Positions 1 through 6,917 of a stretch of DNA of 11,072 nt are shown in pieces (positions within the stretch are counted from its first letter, which is position 1; each line of letters starts with the position of its first letter). Source of the DNA: Armatimonadota bacterium (GTDB lineage: Bacteria; Sysuimicrobiota; Sysuimicrobiia; Sysuimicrobiales; Humicultoraceae); the NCBI GenBank assembly GCA_016198805.1, contig JACQHU010000039.1, forward strand, positions 1-11,072. Direction: 5' to 3'. A program made the position numbers and the translations under genes. The notes under the pieces were generated by a model. That model had not been told where the DNA came from and did not search any database. It saw only the letters and a list, made by a program, of their open reading frames with translations.

Positions 1-200
1 CGGTACAGCTGGACCAGCAGCGGACGGTTCAGCCCCATGATCTCCCGCAAATTGTCCAGATCTTCCTGGGTTGCGTCCGGGCCCAGCATGACCGCGGCAG
101 GATCGCCGGGGGTCAGGTAGATGAGGAAGAACCCGACCGTCGCGACAATCAGCAGGACCGGCAGCAGGGCGAGAAGCCTGCGGACGAGGTAGCCGGTCAT
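1..200 (-). CDS. DppB/OppB-type ABC transporter permease, N-terminal part only
   Basis: Only the first 66 codons are in the window; the gene continues past the left edge. Translation from the ATG at 200 begins MTGYLVRRLLALLPVLLIVA, a basic N-terminus followed by a hydrophobic first membrane helix. Next come the YLTPGDPA segment and a LREIMGLNRPLLVQLY stretch, the standard N-terminal pattern of DppB-class permeases (compare the full copy at 8574-9491). The family forms one half of the membrane channel of peptide/nickel importers. The gene starts 7 bases after the stop codon of the upstream binding-protein gene. A run of seven C (coding strand) fills that gap, and the nearest purine-rich SD-like sequence is about 16 bases away, so translation is probably coupled to the gene before it. 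DppC and ATPase genes would be expected beyond the window. The substrate is unknown. Confidence 0.9.
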   Translation of the reverse strand, partial: MTGYLVRRLLALLPVLLIVATVGFFLIYLTPGDPAAVMLGPDATQEDLDNLREIMGLNRPLLVQLY

Positions 201-207
201 GGGGGGG

Positions 208-1773
208 TCAGCGTGCGCCCTCCAGGTACGTGGTGCCGAGGTCCAGGATCGGTGAGCCGGTAATGCCCTTCAGCTCCCGCCGGTGCAGGTGCAGCACGAA
301 GAAGTCTCCGAACTTGATGGCGACGGCGTCGTCCCAGTACTGCTTCTGCGCTCGGCGCCAGAGGTCGACGCGTACCTTGGGATCCGCGTGCCGGGTCATG
401 AGCTTCAGGATCCCCGCGACCTCGCGGCTCTCGTACCAGCCGGGCCAGTTGGGCAGGATCGCCAGCAGCAGCGTGGGTTCGGTCAGCGGCGCCAGCATGC
501 CGGTGGTGAAGATGTCCCACAGTTCGGGCCGCGTGCGCCGCGTCAGGAGGGTCGCCCAGTCGGTGGTGACGAGTTCGACCCTGAAGCCCGCCGCCTCCAG
601 CTGCGCTTTCGCGATCTGCGTCGCATCGAAGTAGGTGGGCCGCTCGGGGGACGTGAGCCAGCGGATCGGCTCACCCCGGTACCCGGCTTCGGCCGCGAGT
701 CTCCGGGCGCGATCAGGGTTCTTCTGGTTGTAGTACTCCTTCCCGACGTCGGTCCACATGTAAGTCTCTTTGGGCATGAGGCTGGGGTCCAGGCGCCACA
801 GCGCCCGGGGGCCGAACGCGCCGGCCATGACCTTCTCCAGGTCGAGGGCTGCCAGCACGGCGTGCCGCAGGGTCTTGTTGGTCAGGATCCCCATCCGCTT
901 GTTGAACTGGCCGATGAGCCACGAGGCCGAAGGTTCGATGTAGGTCGCCACCCGTGAGTCCTGACGCAGCCGGTCGTACTCGTCGGGCGGGATGGCATGG
1001 GCGAAGTCGTACTCACCCCGCTGCACGCCGGCGATGCGCACCGCCGGGTCGGGCACCGGGATGATGAGGACCGTGTCGAAGTTGGCCGGCCGCGCGCCCG
1101 CCAGCCCGTCGGAGGGCTCGGACCGCGGCTGGTAGCGGTCGAAGCGTTCCAGTTTGATGTGCCGGTCAGGCAGGTGCTCGACCAAGCGGTAGGGGCCGGT
1201 GCCGATGAACCGCCGGATCACGCTGGTGCCGAACTCATCGACGATCTCTTTCGGATAGATGACCGCCCACTGCCCGGGAAAGGCCAGCGTCGCGGTGACC
1301 AGCGCGTTGGGCTCCCGCAGCCTCATCGTGACGGTATAGCGGTCGGTCGCGGTCAGGCTGGCCACCTGGGCAAACAGTTCGCGGCCCCGGGAGGCGATGC
1401 GGCCCCACCGCGCAAGTGAGGTCACCACGTCGTCGGCGTTCAGCTCGCGGCCGCTGTGGAACTGAATGCCCTGGCGCAGCACAAACGTGTAGGTCTGCCG
1501 GTCGGGCGAGACCGTCCACGACTGCACCAGCACCGGCCTGGGCTCGCTCTTGCTGTTGAGGGTGAAGAGGCCCTCGAACACGAAGCGACCGACGTCGGCC
1601 ACGATGGCCGCCGTCGTCCAGTGCTGGTCGAGCGTCGGCGGTTCCGCGTAATGGGCGTACCGCAGCGTGCCTCCGCGGCGCGGCTGCGCGACGGCGCCGG
1701 CGTCGGAGAACACGGCGGCCAGCAGGAGGCCCACGCAAACCAGCCCTACGACACGTCGTCCGATTCCACCCAT
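208..1773 (-). CDS. Peptide/nickel-type ABC transporter solute-binding protein (family 5), paralogue 1
   Basis: This is a 521-residue extracytoplasmic binding protein that would deliver a peptide or similar solute to the permease encoded just downstream. Residues 1-29 form a Sec signal peptide (basic start, hydrophobic core, AVA before Q30). The single Cys13 is not in a lipobox, so the protein is probably soluble rather than lipid-anchored. The mature start PRRGGTLRYA, the EPPTLDQHWTT segment, the SPDRQTYTF and IGTGPYR motifs and the WPGWY stretch near the C-terminus are typical of SBP_bac_5 proteins. I chose ATG 1773 because GAGGGG lies 9 bases upstream. An in-frame GTG at 1782 touches that SD, and the leader resembles that of paralogue 2 at the matching place. 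The protein is clearly homologous to paralogue 2 along its whole length, roughly half identical or better by eye. The substrate cannot be read from the sequence. Confidence 0.95.
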   Translation of the reverse strand: MGGIGRRVVGLVCVGLLLAAVFSDAGAVAQPRRGGTLRYAHYAEPPTLDQHWTTAAIVADVGRFVFEGLFTLNSKSEPRPVLVQSWTVSPDRQTYTFVLRQGIQFHSGRELNADDVVTSLARWGRIASRGRELFAQVASLTATDRYTVTMRLREPNALVTATLAFPGQWAVIYPKEIVDEFGTSVIRRFIGTGPYRLVEHLPDRHIKLERFDRYQPRSEPSDGLAGARPANFDTVLIIPVPDPAVRIAGVQRGEYDFAHAIPPDEYDRLRQDSRVATYIEPSASWLIGQFNKRMGILTNKTLRHAVLAALDLEKVMAGAFGPRALWRLDPSLMPKETYMWTDVGKEYYNQKNPDRARRLAAEAGYRGEPIRWLTSPERPTYFDATQIAKAQLEAAGFRVELVTTDWATLLTRRTRPELWDIFTTGMLAPLTEPTLLLAILPNWPGWYESREVAGILKLMTRHADPKVRVDLWRRAQKQYWDDAVAIKFGDFFVLHLHRRELKGITGSPILDLGTTYLEGAR

Positions 1774-1808
1774 GCGCTTCACCCCCTCGAGTCAGAGGAA
1801 ACCGAGCC

Positions 1809-1836
1809 GGTGGGGTAGCCGGATGGCTCCCCCACC
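1809..1836 (-). other. Intergenic RNA hairpin upstream of binding-protein paralogue 1
   Basis: A 28-base hairpin has a 7-pair outer stem (GGTGGGG with CCCCACC), one mismatch, a 4-pair inner stem (AGCC with GGCT) and a 4-base loop. It lies between the stop of the remnant gene at 1855 and the ATG at 1773. No T-tract follows on the minus strand, so it is not a canonical intrinsic terminator. It could stabilise mRNA ends or set unequal expression of the tandem binding-protein genes, but that role is inferred. Confidence 0.55.
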
Positions 1837-1854
1837 AGTACTAATAGGGCGGGG

Positions 1855-2013
1855 TTACCGCTCAAGCCAGGCGTTCCACCAGTCGTGCCGCACCTTGGGA
1901 TCGGAGTGTCGACGCAACAGTGTCATCATGGCGTTCAGGTCACGGTTGTCGAACCAGCCCGGCCAGGCCGGGTTCAGCGCCAGCCGGCTGCCCGGCGAGA
2001 CCTTCATCCTCAT
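1855..2013 (-). pseudogene. Remnant of a third solute-binding protein gene (C-terminal fragment with internal deletion)
   Basis: The minus strand reads 52 codons from ATG 2013 to TAA 1855. After about 14 unclear residues it runs WPGWFDNRDLNAMM and on through LLRRHSDPKVR, then jumps to WWNAWLER and stops. Over the 26 residues from WPGW to KVR it matches paralogue 2 at 24 positions, but paralogue 1 at only 13. At DNA level 13 of 78 bases differ from paralogue 2 and only two codons change the amino acid. Paralogue 2 has 43 residues between KVR and WWN; here only HD remains. The piece is therefore the 3' end of a former binding-protein gene with about 41 codons deleted in frame and everything before WPGW lost or nearly so. 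The ATG begins 6 bases after the stop of paralogue 2, with GGAAGA just before it, so a short peptide might still be made. A functional micro-protein is possible but unlikely. Confidence 0.8.
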
Positions 2014-2019
2014 TCTTCC

Positions 2020-3573
2020 TCACCGCCCCTCGAGCCAGGTGTTCCACCACACCTGCGTGGGGACGTTGACGTAGCCTTTGAGGTCCTTGCGGAGCAACTG
2101 CAGCCCGAAGAATTCCCCGAACTTGATGGTTCCGGCATCTTCATACCACAGTTTCTGCATCCGCTGCCAGAGTTCCAGGCGCACCTTCGGATCGCTGTGC
2201 CGTCGCAGCAGCGTCATCATGGCGTTCATGTCCCGGTTGTCGTACCAACCGGGCCACGTGGACTGCATCACGAGGATCAGGGTCGGATCCGGCACGAAGA
2301 TGAACGACGTGATGAAGACATCCCACAGCTCCGGGCGGGCGCGGCGCGAGACCAGGGTCGCCCAGTCCACGACGTGGAGGTCCACGGTGAACCCCGCCCG
2401 CTCCAGTATCGGCTTCGACACCTGCGCCGCCGTTCCGAAGTCGGCGTACTCGTTGGTGGTCAGCCAGCGGACCGGCTCGCCCTTGTAGCCCGCCTCGGCC
2501 AGCAACTGACGCGCCTTTGTCGGGTTCTTCTGGTTCACGTACTCCTTGCCGGCGTCGGTCCACAGGGGGTGCCCGTTGGGCATCAGGCCAGGATTGATGC
2601 GCCAGAAGCGGCGGTTGCCGTAGGCCGCCTGCATGACCGCCTCATGGTCGATGGCCGCCTGGAAGGCCTGGCGGATCTTGCGGTTGGACATCAGCGGCGA
2701 GCGGTGGTTGAAGATCGCCCCCAGCCAGGACGGCACCTCCACCAGCACCGGGGTCAGGTCAGGATCGGCGCGCAGTCGCTCGTACTCGTCAGGCGGGATC
2801 GCCGCCGCGAAATGATACTCGCCCCGCTTCACACCGGCAATCCGGACCGCGGCGTCGGGCACCGGGATGAAGTAGATCGAGTCGAAGTACGCGTGCTTTC
2901 GCCCGGCCTGGCCGTCCGGGGCTTCCGGCCGCGCGGCGTAGCCATCGAAGCGGTCGAGCCGGATGTGCCGGTCGGGGGCATGCTCGGCGAACCTGTATGG
3001 CCCGGTGCCGATGTACCGCCTGACCTGGCCGGCGCCGACCTCGTCGATGATCTCCTTGGGGAAGATGACGGCGGACTGCCCCGGAAACGCCAGGGCCACC
3101 AGGGTCAGAGCGTTCGGCTCGGCGAGTTTGAGCACGACGGTCTGGGGATCGGGCGCCGTGAAGGTGGCGCTTACGAACATCGCCCGGAACCTCGCGACCA
3201 GCCGCGCCCAGCGCTCCAGCGAGGCCTTGACGTCCTCGCTGGTCATCTCCTTGCCGTTGTGGAATCTGACGCCCCGGCGCAGGGTGAAGGTGTAGGTGAG
3301 GCGGTCGGGGCTGATCGTCCACTTCTCGGCCAGCAGCGGGCGCGGCTCGTACTTGCTCGTCAGCGCAAACAACCCCTCGTTGACGTTGTGCATGATGTCG
3401 CCGGTGATCACGGCCGTGGTCCAGTGCTGATCGAGCGTCGGGGGTTCCCCGATGTGGGCGATGCGCAGGGCCCCGCCGCGGCGCGGCTGCTGAGCGGAGG
3501 CCGGGACCAGGGGGAAGAGGAGGAGGGCGACGGCCGCGGCCAGGGCGGTGACGCGTCCCAGGAGGAGCTTCAT
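2020..3573 (-). CDS. Peptide/nickel-type ABC transporter solute-binding protein (family 5), paralogue 2
   Basis: This is a 517-residue periplasmic-type binding protein. Residues 1-27 are a classical Sec signal peptide (MKLLLGR, long Ala/Leu core, PASA cleavage site before Q28) with no lipobox cysteine. The mature protein starts QQPRRGGALRIAH and carries the EPPTLDQHWTT, SPDRLTYTF, RFHNGKEM, IGTGPYRF and WPGWY landmarks shared with paralogue 1. It ends in WWNTWLEGR, the same ending as the nearby remnant. Length is normal for the SBP_bac_5 family. ATG 3573 is supported by GGAGG nine bases upstream (3583-3587). A 125-base gap separates it from the dehydrogenase gene before it, so it could have its own promoter. 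It probably feeds the permease beginning at 200. Tandem paralogues before one permease suggest that two related solutes use one channel. The ligand is unknown; peptides are the default family guess. Confidence 0.95.
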   Translation of the reverse strand: MKLLLGRVTALAAAVALLLFPLVPASAQQPRRGGALRIAHIGEPPTLDQHWTTAVITGDIMHNVNEGLFALTSKYEPRPLLAEKWTISPDRLTYTFTLRRGVRFHNGKEMTSEDVKASLERWARLVARFRAMFVSATFTAPDPQTVVLKLAEPNALTLVALAFPGQSAVIFPKEIIDEVGAGQVRRYIGTGPYRFAEHAPDRHIRLDRFDGYAARPEAPDGQAGRKHAYFDSIYFIPVPDAAVRIAGVKRGEYHFAAAIPPDEYERLRADPDLTPVLVEVPSWLGAIFNHRSPLMSNRKIRQAFQAAIDHEAVMQAAYGNRRFWRINPGLMPNGHPLWTDAGKEYVNQKNPTKARQLLAEAGYKGEPVRWLTTNEYADFGTAAQVSKPILERAGFTVDLHVVDWATLVSRRARPELWDVFITSFIFVPDPTLILVMQSTWPGWYDNRDMNAMMTLLRRHSDPKVRLELWQRMQKLWYEDAGTIKFGEFFGLQLLRKDLKGYVNVPTQVWWNTWLEGR

Positions 3574-3625
3574 GACGCTTCCCCTCCTTACAGTTCGCCT
3601 GTGGGGCTCAAGCCGTTAGCATCAT

Positions 3626-3636
3626 GTATTGCATAC
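3626..3636. promoter_or_regulatory. Possible operator: 11-base palindrome upstream of paralogue 2
   Basis: GTATTGCATAC is a palindrome with 4-base arms and a 3-base centre, set in the only AT-richer patch of the 125-base gap before the binding-protein gene. The GT...AC half-sites resemble short operators of GntR-type regulators, but a repeat this short arises easily by chance. No convincing -35/-10 pair with proper spacing was found next to it. Confidence 0.2.
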
Positions 3637-3642
3637 CGGTCT

Positions 3643-3672
3643 GGCAGCTCCTCCTGGAAGGAAGCACCTGCC
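3643..3672 (-). other. Imperfect RNA hairpin after the dehydrogenase gene
   Basis: Outer arms GGCAG and CTGCC (5 pairs) enclose a small internal loop and a 6-pair inner stem (CTTCCT with AGGAGG on the minus strand, one G-U pair) with a 3-base loop. It sits about 26 bases after the dehydrogenase stop and 70 bases before paralogue 2. No T-run follows, so if it ends transcription at all it does so weakly. It may mark the boundary between the rocA unit and the transporter unit. Confidence 0.3.
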
Positions 3673-3698
3673 GGCTGTGGAGATCCAGCGGGACGGGA

Positions 3699-4454
3699 CT
3701 AGACGCTGGCCCTGGCCCTGATCGTCACGCCGCCGTCGATGATGATCGTCTGGCCCGTGATGAACCCGGCGGCGGGTGAGGCCAAAAACGTCACGACCCC
3801 CGCGACTTCCTCGGGCGTCCCCATTCTCCCCATGGGGATGACGCTGATCAGGCGACGGCGCGCCTCGTCCGGCAGGCCGGCGACGATGCCCGCGTCGATG
3901 GCGCCGGGCGCCACGGCGTTGACCGTCACGCCGCGGGGCGCCAGTTCGACGGCCAGGACCTCGGTGAGGCCGATCAGGCCGGCCTTTGCCGCCGAGTAGT
4001 TGGCCTGCCCCGCGCTGCCGGCGACCCCGGCGATCGAGGCGACGTTGATGATCCTTCCCTGGTCAGAGGCCGCCAGGTGCGGGACCGCGTGGCGGCAGAC
4101 GCGGATCGCGCCGGTCAGATTGGTCTCGATTACGGCCTGCCAGTCGCCGGGGTTCATCCGCAGGACGAGGGTGTCCCGGATGATCCCGGCGTTGTTCACC
4201 AGGATGTCCAGCCGCCCGAACCGCGCCACCGTCTCGCCGACGAACCGGGCGACGTCAGGCTCGGCGTCGACGTCTCCCTGCAGGGCCACCAGGGGGCGAC
4301 CTGCCAGTTCCTCCACCAGCACCTGCGCGCCGGCGGCGTTGGACCGGTAGGTGAAGGCGACGGTCGCGCCTGAGCGGGCTAGCGCCACAACGACGGCACG
4401 GCCCAGACCGGACGATCCGCCGGTGACCAGGGCAACCCTTGAAGCGAGGGTCAC
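3699..4454 (-). CDS. FabG-like short-chain dehydrogenase/reductase (SDR)
   Basis: This 251-residue classical SDR is a cytoplasmic NAD(P)H-dependent oxidoreductase. The cofactor motif TGGSSGLG is at residues 11-18 and NNAG at 87-90. The catalytic tetrad is Asn112 (TNLTG), Ser140 (NVAS), Tyr153 and Lys157 (YSAAK), with PG at 183-184 and GFITGQTIIIDGG near the C-terminus. Arg37 after the second strand favours NADP(H). The NNAGIIRDTLVLRM stretch and the overall length are close to 3-oxoacyl-ACP reductase FabG and acetoacetyl-CoA reductase PhaB. The SDR family is very broad, however, and the real substrate may be a different ketone or alcohol. The start is GTG 4454, overlapping the methyltransferase stop as GTGA, so the two genes are almost certainly co-translated. 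That pairing, rather than an acyl-carrier gene cluster, argues against a housekeeping FabG. Confidence 0.93.
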   Translation of the reverse strand: MTLASRVALVTGGSSGLGRAVVVALARSGATVAFTYRSNAAGAQVLVEELAGRPLVALQGDVDAEPDVARFVGETVARFGRLDILVNNAGIIRDTLVLRMNPGDWQAVIETNLTGAIRVCRHAVPHLAASDQGRIINVASIAGVAGSAGQANYSAAKAGLIGLTEVLAVELAPRGVTVNAVAPGAIDAGIVAGLPDEARRRLISVIPMGRMGTPEEVAGVVTFLASPAAGFITGQTIIIDGGVTIRARASV

Positions 4455-5311
4455 GTGCGCCGGGCGATAGTCTGCATCCAGATGCGTGGGACCGACTGCA
4501 GGCGGAGTTCCTCGAAGGCCTGCCGGACACCGATCTTCAGGGCTTCGGCGCCGACATCCAGGGGGACGCCGGGCAGCGCCCCTTCAATAAACATTGAGAA
4601 CTCGCTGATATCCTCCCAGGCCTGGCAGGCCAGCCGTTTCTCATGGAACTCGAATTCCGCGTCATCGAAGCCGCTGGCCTGCAGCAGGCCGCGGTACTCC
4701 TCGGGTGAGAGCCACTGCATCGCGGTCGCCTTCACGCCCCGCGCGACTCCGTACCCGCGTTCCTTCAACCATCGCATCGCCCGCAGCACCCAGATCTTGT
4801 AAAAGCGGTAGGTGTCGCCGGGATACGCGCCGTCGAAGAACGTCGTGTTGAACGCCAGGACGCCGCCAGGGCGCAGCACTTTGCCGATGGCCCCGATGAC
4901 CTGGGCCTTGTCCGGCACCAGATGGATGGCGTTGCAGAAGATGACGGTGTCCACCGGCGGGACCAGGCTGTTGATCCGCTCGGCTGTTCCCTGGATGAAC
5001 CGTACAATCGCCGACTGGATGCGCTGTGCGGCCTGCACCAGGGCCGACGCCGACGGGTCGATGGCGAAGACCCGGCCCAGCGGCGGAACTCCCATGCGCT
5101 GGAGGATGAGCTCGGTGACGGCGCCCGGCCCGCAGCCGAGGTCGACCACGTCGGTACCCGGCCTGATGCCGGCGCGGGCGACCAGCCAGGCATTGACTTC
5201 CTTGAAGAACGGATGGGCGGCAAACTTGGCAAAAGAAAATCGGGACTCGGCGTCCGCGCTCATCACCGCGGGTTGCCGGGAGTCGGCGTCGGATCCGGCT
5301 GACCGCTCCAT
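4451..5311 (-). CDS. Class I SAM-dependent methyltransferase, substrate unknown
   Basis: A 286-residue Rossmann-fold methyltransferase. Motif I is VVDLGCGPG at 55-63. The acidic residue closing strand 2 is Asp85 (FAIDPS), and the strand 4 region is DTVIFCNAIH at 121-130. The post-strand LRPGGVLAFN at 146-155 is typical of the Methyltransf_11/25 group. The C-terminal third (about 165-286) holds a Tyr/Trp-rich segment (TYRFYKIWVLRAMRW) and ends IWMQTIARRT; this part probably shapes the acceptor site, and I do not recognise its substrate. ATG 5311 is preceded by GGGGAG only 3 bases away; ATG 5263 (MSADAESRF) is a plausible alternative start. The reading frame stays open far upstream, inside rocA, but that extension has no conserved content. 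It lies 17 bases after rocA and overlaps the dehydrogenase by 4 bases, so the three probably form one transcript. Confidence 0.9.
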   Translation of the reverse strand: MERSAGSDADSRQPAVMSADAESRFSFAKFAAHPFFKEVNAWLVARAGIRPGTDVVDLGCGPGAVTELILQRMGVPPLGRVFAIDPSASALVQAAQRIQSAIVRFIQGTAERINSLVPPVDTVIFCNAIHLVPDKAQVIGAIGKVLRPGGVLAFNTTFFDGAYPGDTYRFYKIWVLRAMRWLKERGYGVARGVKATAMQWLSPEEYRGLLQASGFDDAEFEFHEKRLACQAWEDISEFSMFIEGALPGVPLDVGAEALKIGVRQAFEELRLQSVPRIWMQTIARRT

Positions 5312-5328
5312 GTGCTCCCCAGTATACC

Positions 5329-6888
5329 TCACCTGTGCTTGATCGACACCACCTTCGGCTGCAGGAAGTAGCCCAGGTAGTCGGGTCCGCCGGCCTTGGC
5401 ATCGGTGCCGCTCATGTTGAATCCCCCGAACGGGTGTACGCCCACCAACGCGCCGGTGCACTTGCGGTTGAGGTAGAGGTTGCCGCAGTGGAACTCGCGC
5501 CGGGCGCGCGCCAGGTGTTCGGCATCCCGCGAGAAGACCGCCCCGGTCAGGCCGTACTCGGTGCCGTTGGCGATGGCCAGCGCGTGATCGAAGTCCCGCG
5601 CCTTGATCACCGCCACGACCGGCCCGAAGATCTCCTCCTGCGCGATCCGGGCCTGCGGGTCCACGTCGGCGAACACCGTGGGCTGGATGAAGAACCCCTC
5701 CCCGTCGCCGGGCTCGCCGCCCGCCATCAGCCGGCCTTCGCGCTTGCCCACGCCGATGTACTCCATGACCGTGGCCATGGCGCGGCCGTTGATCACGGGT
5801 CCGACGGGGTGGTTGTCCTTCGCCGGGCCGACCTGCAGCGCGCGGACCTTCGTGACGAAGGCGTCGAGGACATCGCGGTAGCGCCGCTCGTGCACCACCA
5901 GGCGCGAGCCGGCCGAGCACTTCTGGCCCTGGAACCCGTAGCCAGACGCCACGGCTGCCGCCACCGCCTCGTCGAGGTCGGCGTTCTCGTCGACGATCAC
6001 CGCATTCTTGCCGCCCATCTCCGCGATGACGCGCTTGAGCCAGATCTGGCCCGGCTGGACCTGGGCCGCCTGCGCGTAGATGCGGAGGCCGACCTCCTTC
6101 GAGCCGGTGAACGCCACCATCCGGACACGGGGATGCAGTACCAGCGGGTCCCCGACGTCGCCCCCTGAGCCCGTGACGATGTTGAGCACGCCCGGCGGCA
6201 GACCCGCCGCTTCCATGACGTCATGGAACACATAGGCGCTGGCGGGCGAGTCACTGCTCGGCTTCAGCACCACAGTGTTGCCGGCGGCGATGGCGGCCGA
6301 CGCCATGCCCACGGGGATGGCCAGGGGGAAGTTCCACGGCGGGATCACGGCGACGACCCCGATGGGAAGGTAAACGTACTCGCTGAACTCCTGGATGTGC
6401 GGCGCCATCTCGTGGCCGTGGGCGTAGCGCAGGGCCTCGCGCGCGTAATATTCCAGGAAGTCGATCGTCTCGGCGACGTCGGCATCCGCCTCGGCCCAGT
6501 TCTTGCCGACCTCGTAGACCTGCCAGGCCGCGGCCCAGGACTTCCGGCGGCGCAGGAGGCCGGCGGCGCGCAGCAGCACCGCGGCGCGCTCCTCGACCGG
6601 GACGCGGCTCCACGACCGGAACGCGCGGTCGGCGGCCTCCACCGCCAGGGTCACCTCCCGTGGGGTGCCCTTCTGGCAGATGGCGGCGGCCTGGGTGTTC
6701 AGCGAGGGGTTCCACGAGGTGAACGTGCCGTCCAGCCGGAGGCGCTCATCGCCGACGATCAGAGGGAACGCCTTGCCGAGTTCGCGGCCCACCTCATCCA
6801 GGGCCGCGGTCATGGCCTCCCGGCCGGCCTCCTGCGTGAAATCGGTCAACGGCTCATTGCGAAACTCGGGGAGGGCCAATGGGGGCAC
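5329..6888 (-). CDS. rocA: L-glutamate gamma-semialdehyde (1-pyrroline-5-carboxylate) dehydrogenase
   Basis: This enzyme oxidises glutamate semialdehyde, formed from proline or from arginine via ornithine, to glutamate using NAD+ in the cytoplasm. The 519 residues match the stand-alone RocA/PruA form in length. They also match its signatures: PEFRNEPLTDF at the N-terminus, EADADVAETIDFLEYYAR around 133-150, oxyanion Asn186 in PPWNF, Lys209 in VVLKP, FTGSKEVG at 260-267, general base Glu290 in IAEMGGKN, and nucleophile Cys324 in GQKCSAGSR. EEIFGPV follows at 418-424, and PFGGFNMSGTDAKAGGPDYL at 486-505 is the substrate-binding signature of this subfamily. No proline dehydrogenase is fused or adjacent. 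The GTG at 6888 gives the longest sensible protein. TTG 6879, with GAGGTG six bases upstream, is a serious alternative start. A perfect TATAAT lies just upstream at 6912-6917. Confidence 0.95.
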   Translation of the reverse strand: MPPLALPEFRNEPLTDFTQEAGREAMTAALDEVGRELGKAFPLIVGDERLRLDGTFTSWNPSLNTQAAAICQKGTPREVTLAVEAADRAFRSWSRVPVEERAAVLLRAAGLLRRRKSWAAAWQVYEVGKNWAEADADVAETIDFLEYYAREALRYAHGHEMAPHIQEFSEYVYLPIGVVAVIPPWNFPLAIPVGMASAAIAAGNTVVLKPSSDSPASAYVFHDVMEAAGLPPGVLNIVTGSGGDVGDPLVLHPRVRMVAFTGSKEVGLRIYAQAAQVQPGQIWLKRVIAEMGGKNAVIVDENADLDEAVAAAVASGYGFQGQKCSAGSRLVVHERRYRDVLDAFVTKVRALQVGPAKDNHPVGPVINGRAMATVMEYIGVGKREGRLMAGGEPGDGEGFFIQPTVFADVDPQARIAQEEIFGPVVAVIKARDFDHALAIANGTEYGLTGAVFSRDAEHLARARREFHCGNLYLNRKCTGALVGVHPFGGFNMSGTDAKAGGPDYLGYFLQPKVVSIKHR

Positions 6889-6911
6889 CTCATCAGTGGG
6901 TTCCTATGGCC

Positions 6912-6917
6912 ATTATA
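6912..6917 (-). promoter_or_regulatory. Candidate -10 box of the rocA promoter
   Basis: A consensus TATAAT reads on the minus strand across the last codon and the TAA stop of the toxin gene. Transcription would start near 6905, leaving a leader of about 17-26 bases before rocA, which fits a short SD-bearing leader. The region 17 bases upstream (GCTATC) is a poor -35 box. Either the promoter is weak, it needs an activator, or it uses another sigma factor. A chance match is possible but notable in DNA this GC-rich. Confidence 0.45.

Noticed and set aside
1885..3702. 605-codon plus-strand open frame
   Set aside because: It lies opposite paralogue 2, which has a signal peptide, an SD and family motifs throughout. 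The plus-strand product is His/Arg/Val/Gly-rich with no recognisable domain. Long antisense frames are common in GC-rich genes.
5312..5920. Upstream extension of the methyltransferase frame to about 489 codons
   Set aside because: The extra part lies within rocA in another frame, is Arg/Gly/Pro-rich without conserved content, and the ATG at 5311 gives a normal-length methyltransferase.
5335..6168. 277-codon plus-strand frame opposite rocA
   Set aside because: It is an antisense shadow of a gene with all the catalytic motifs of P5C dehydrogenase and has no recognisable domain.
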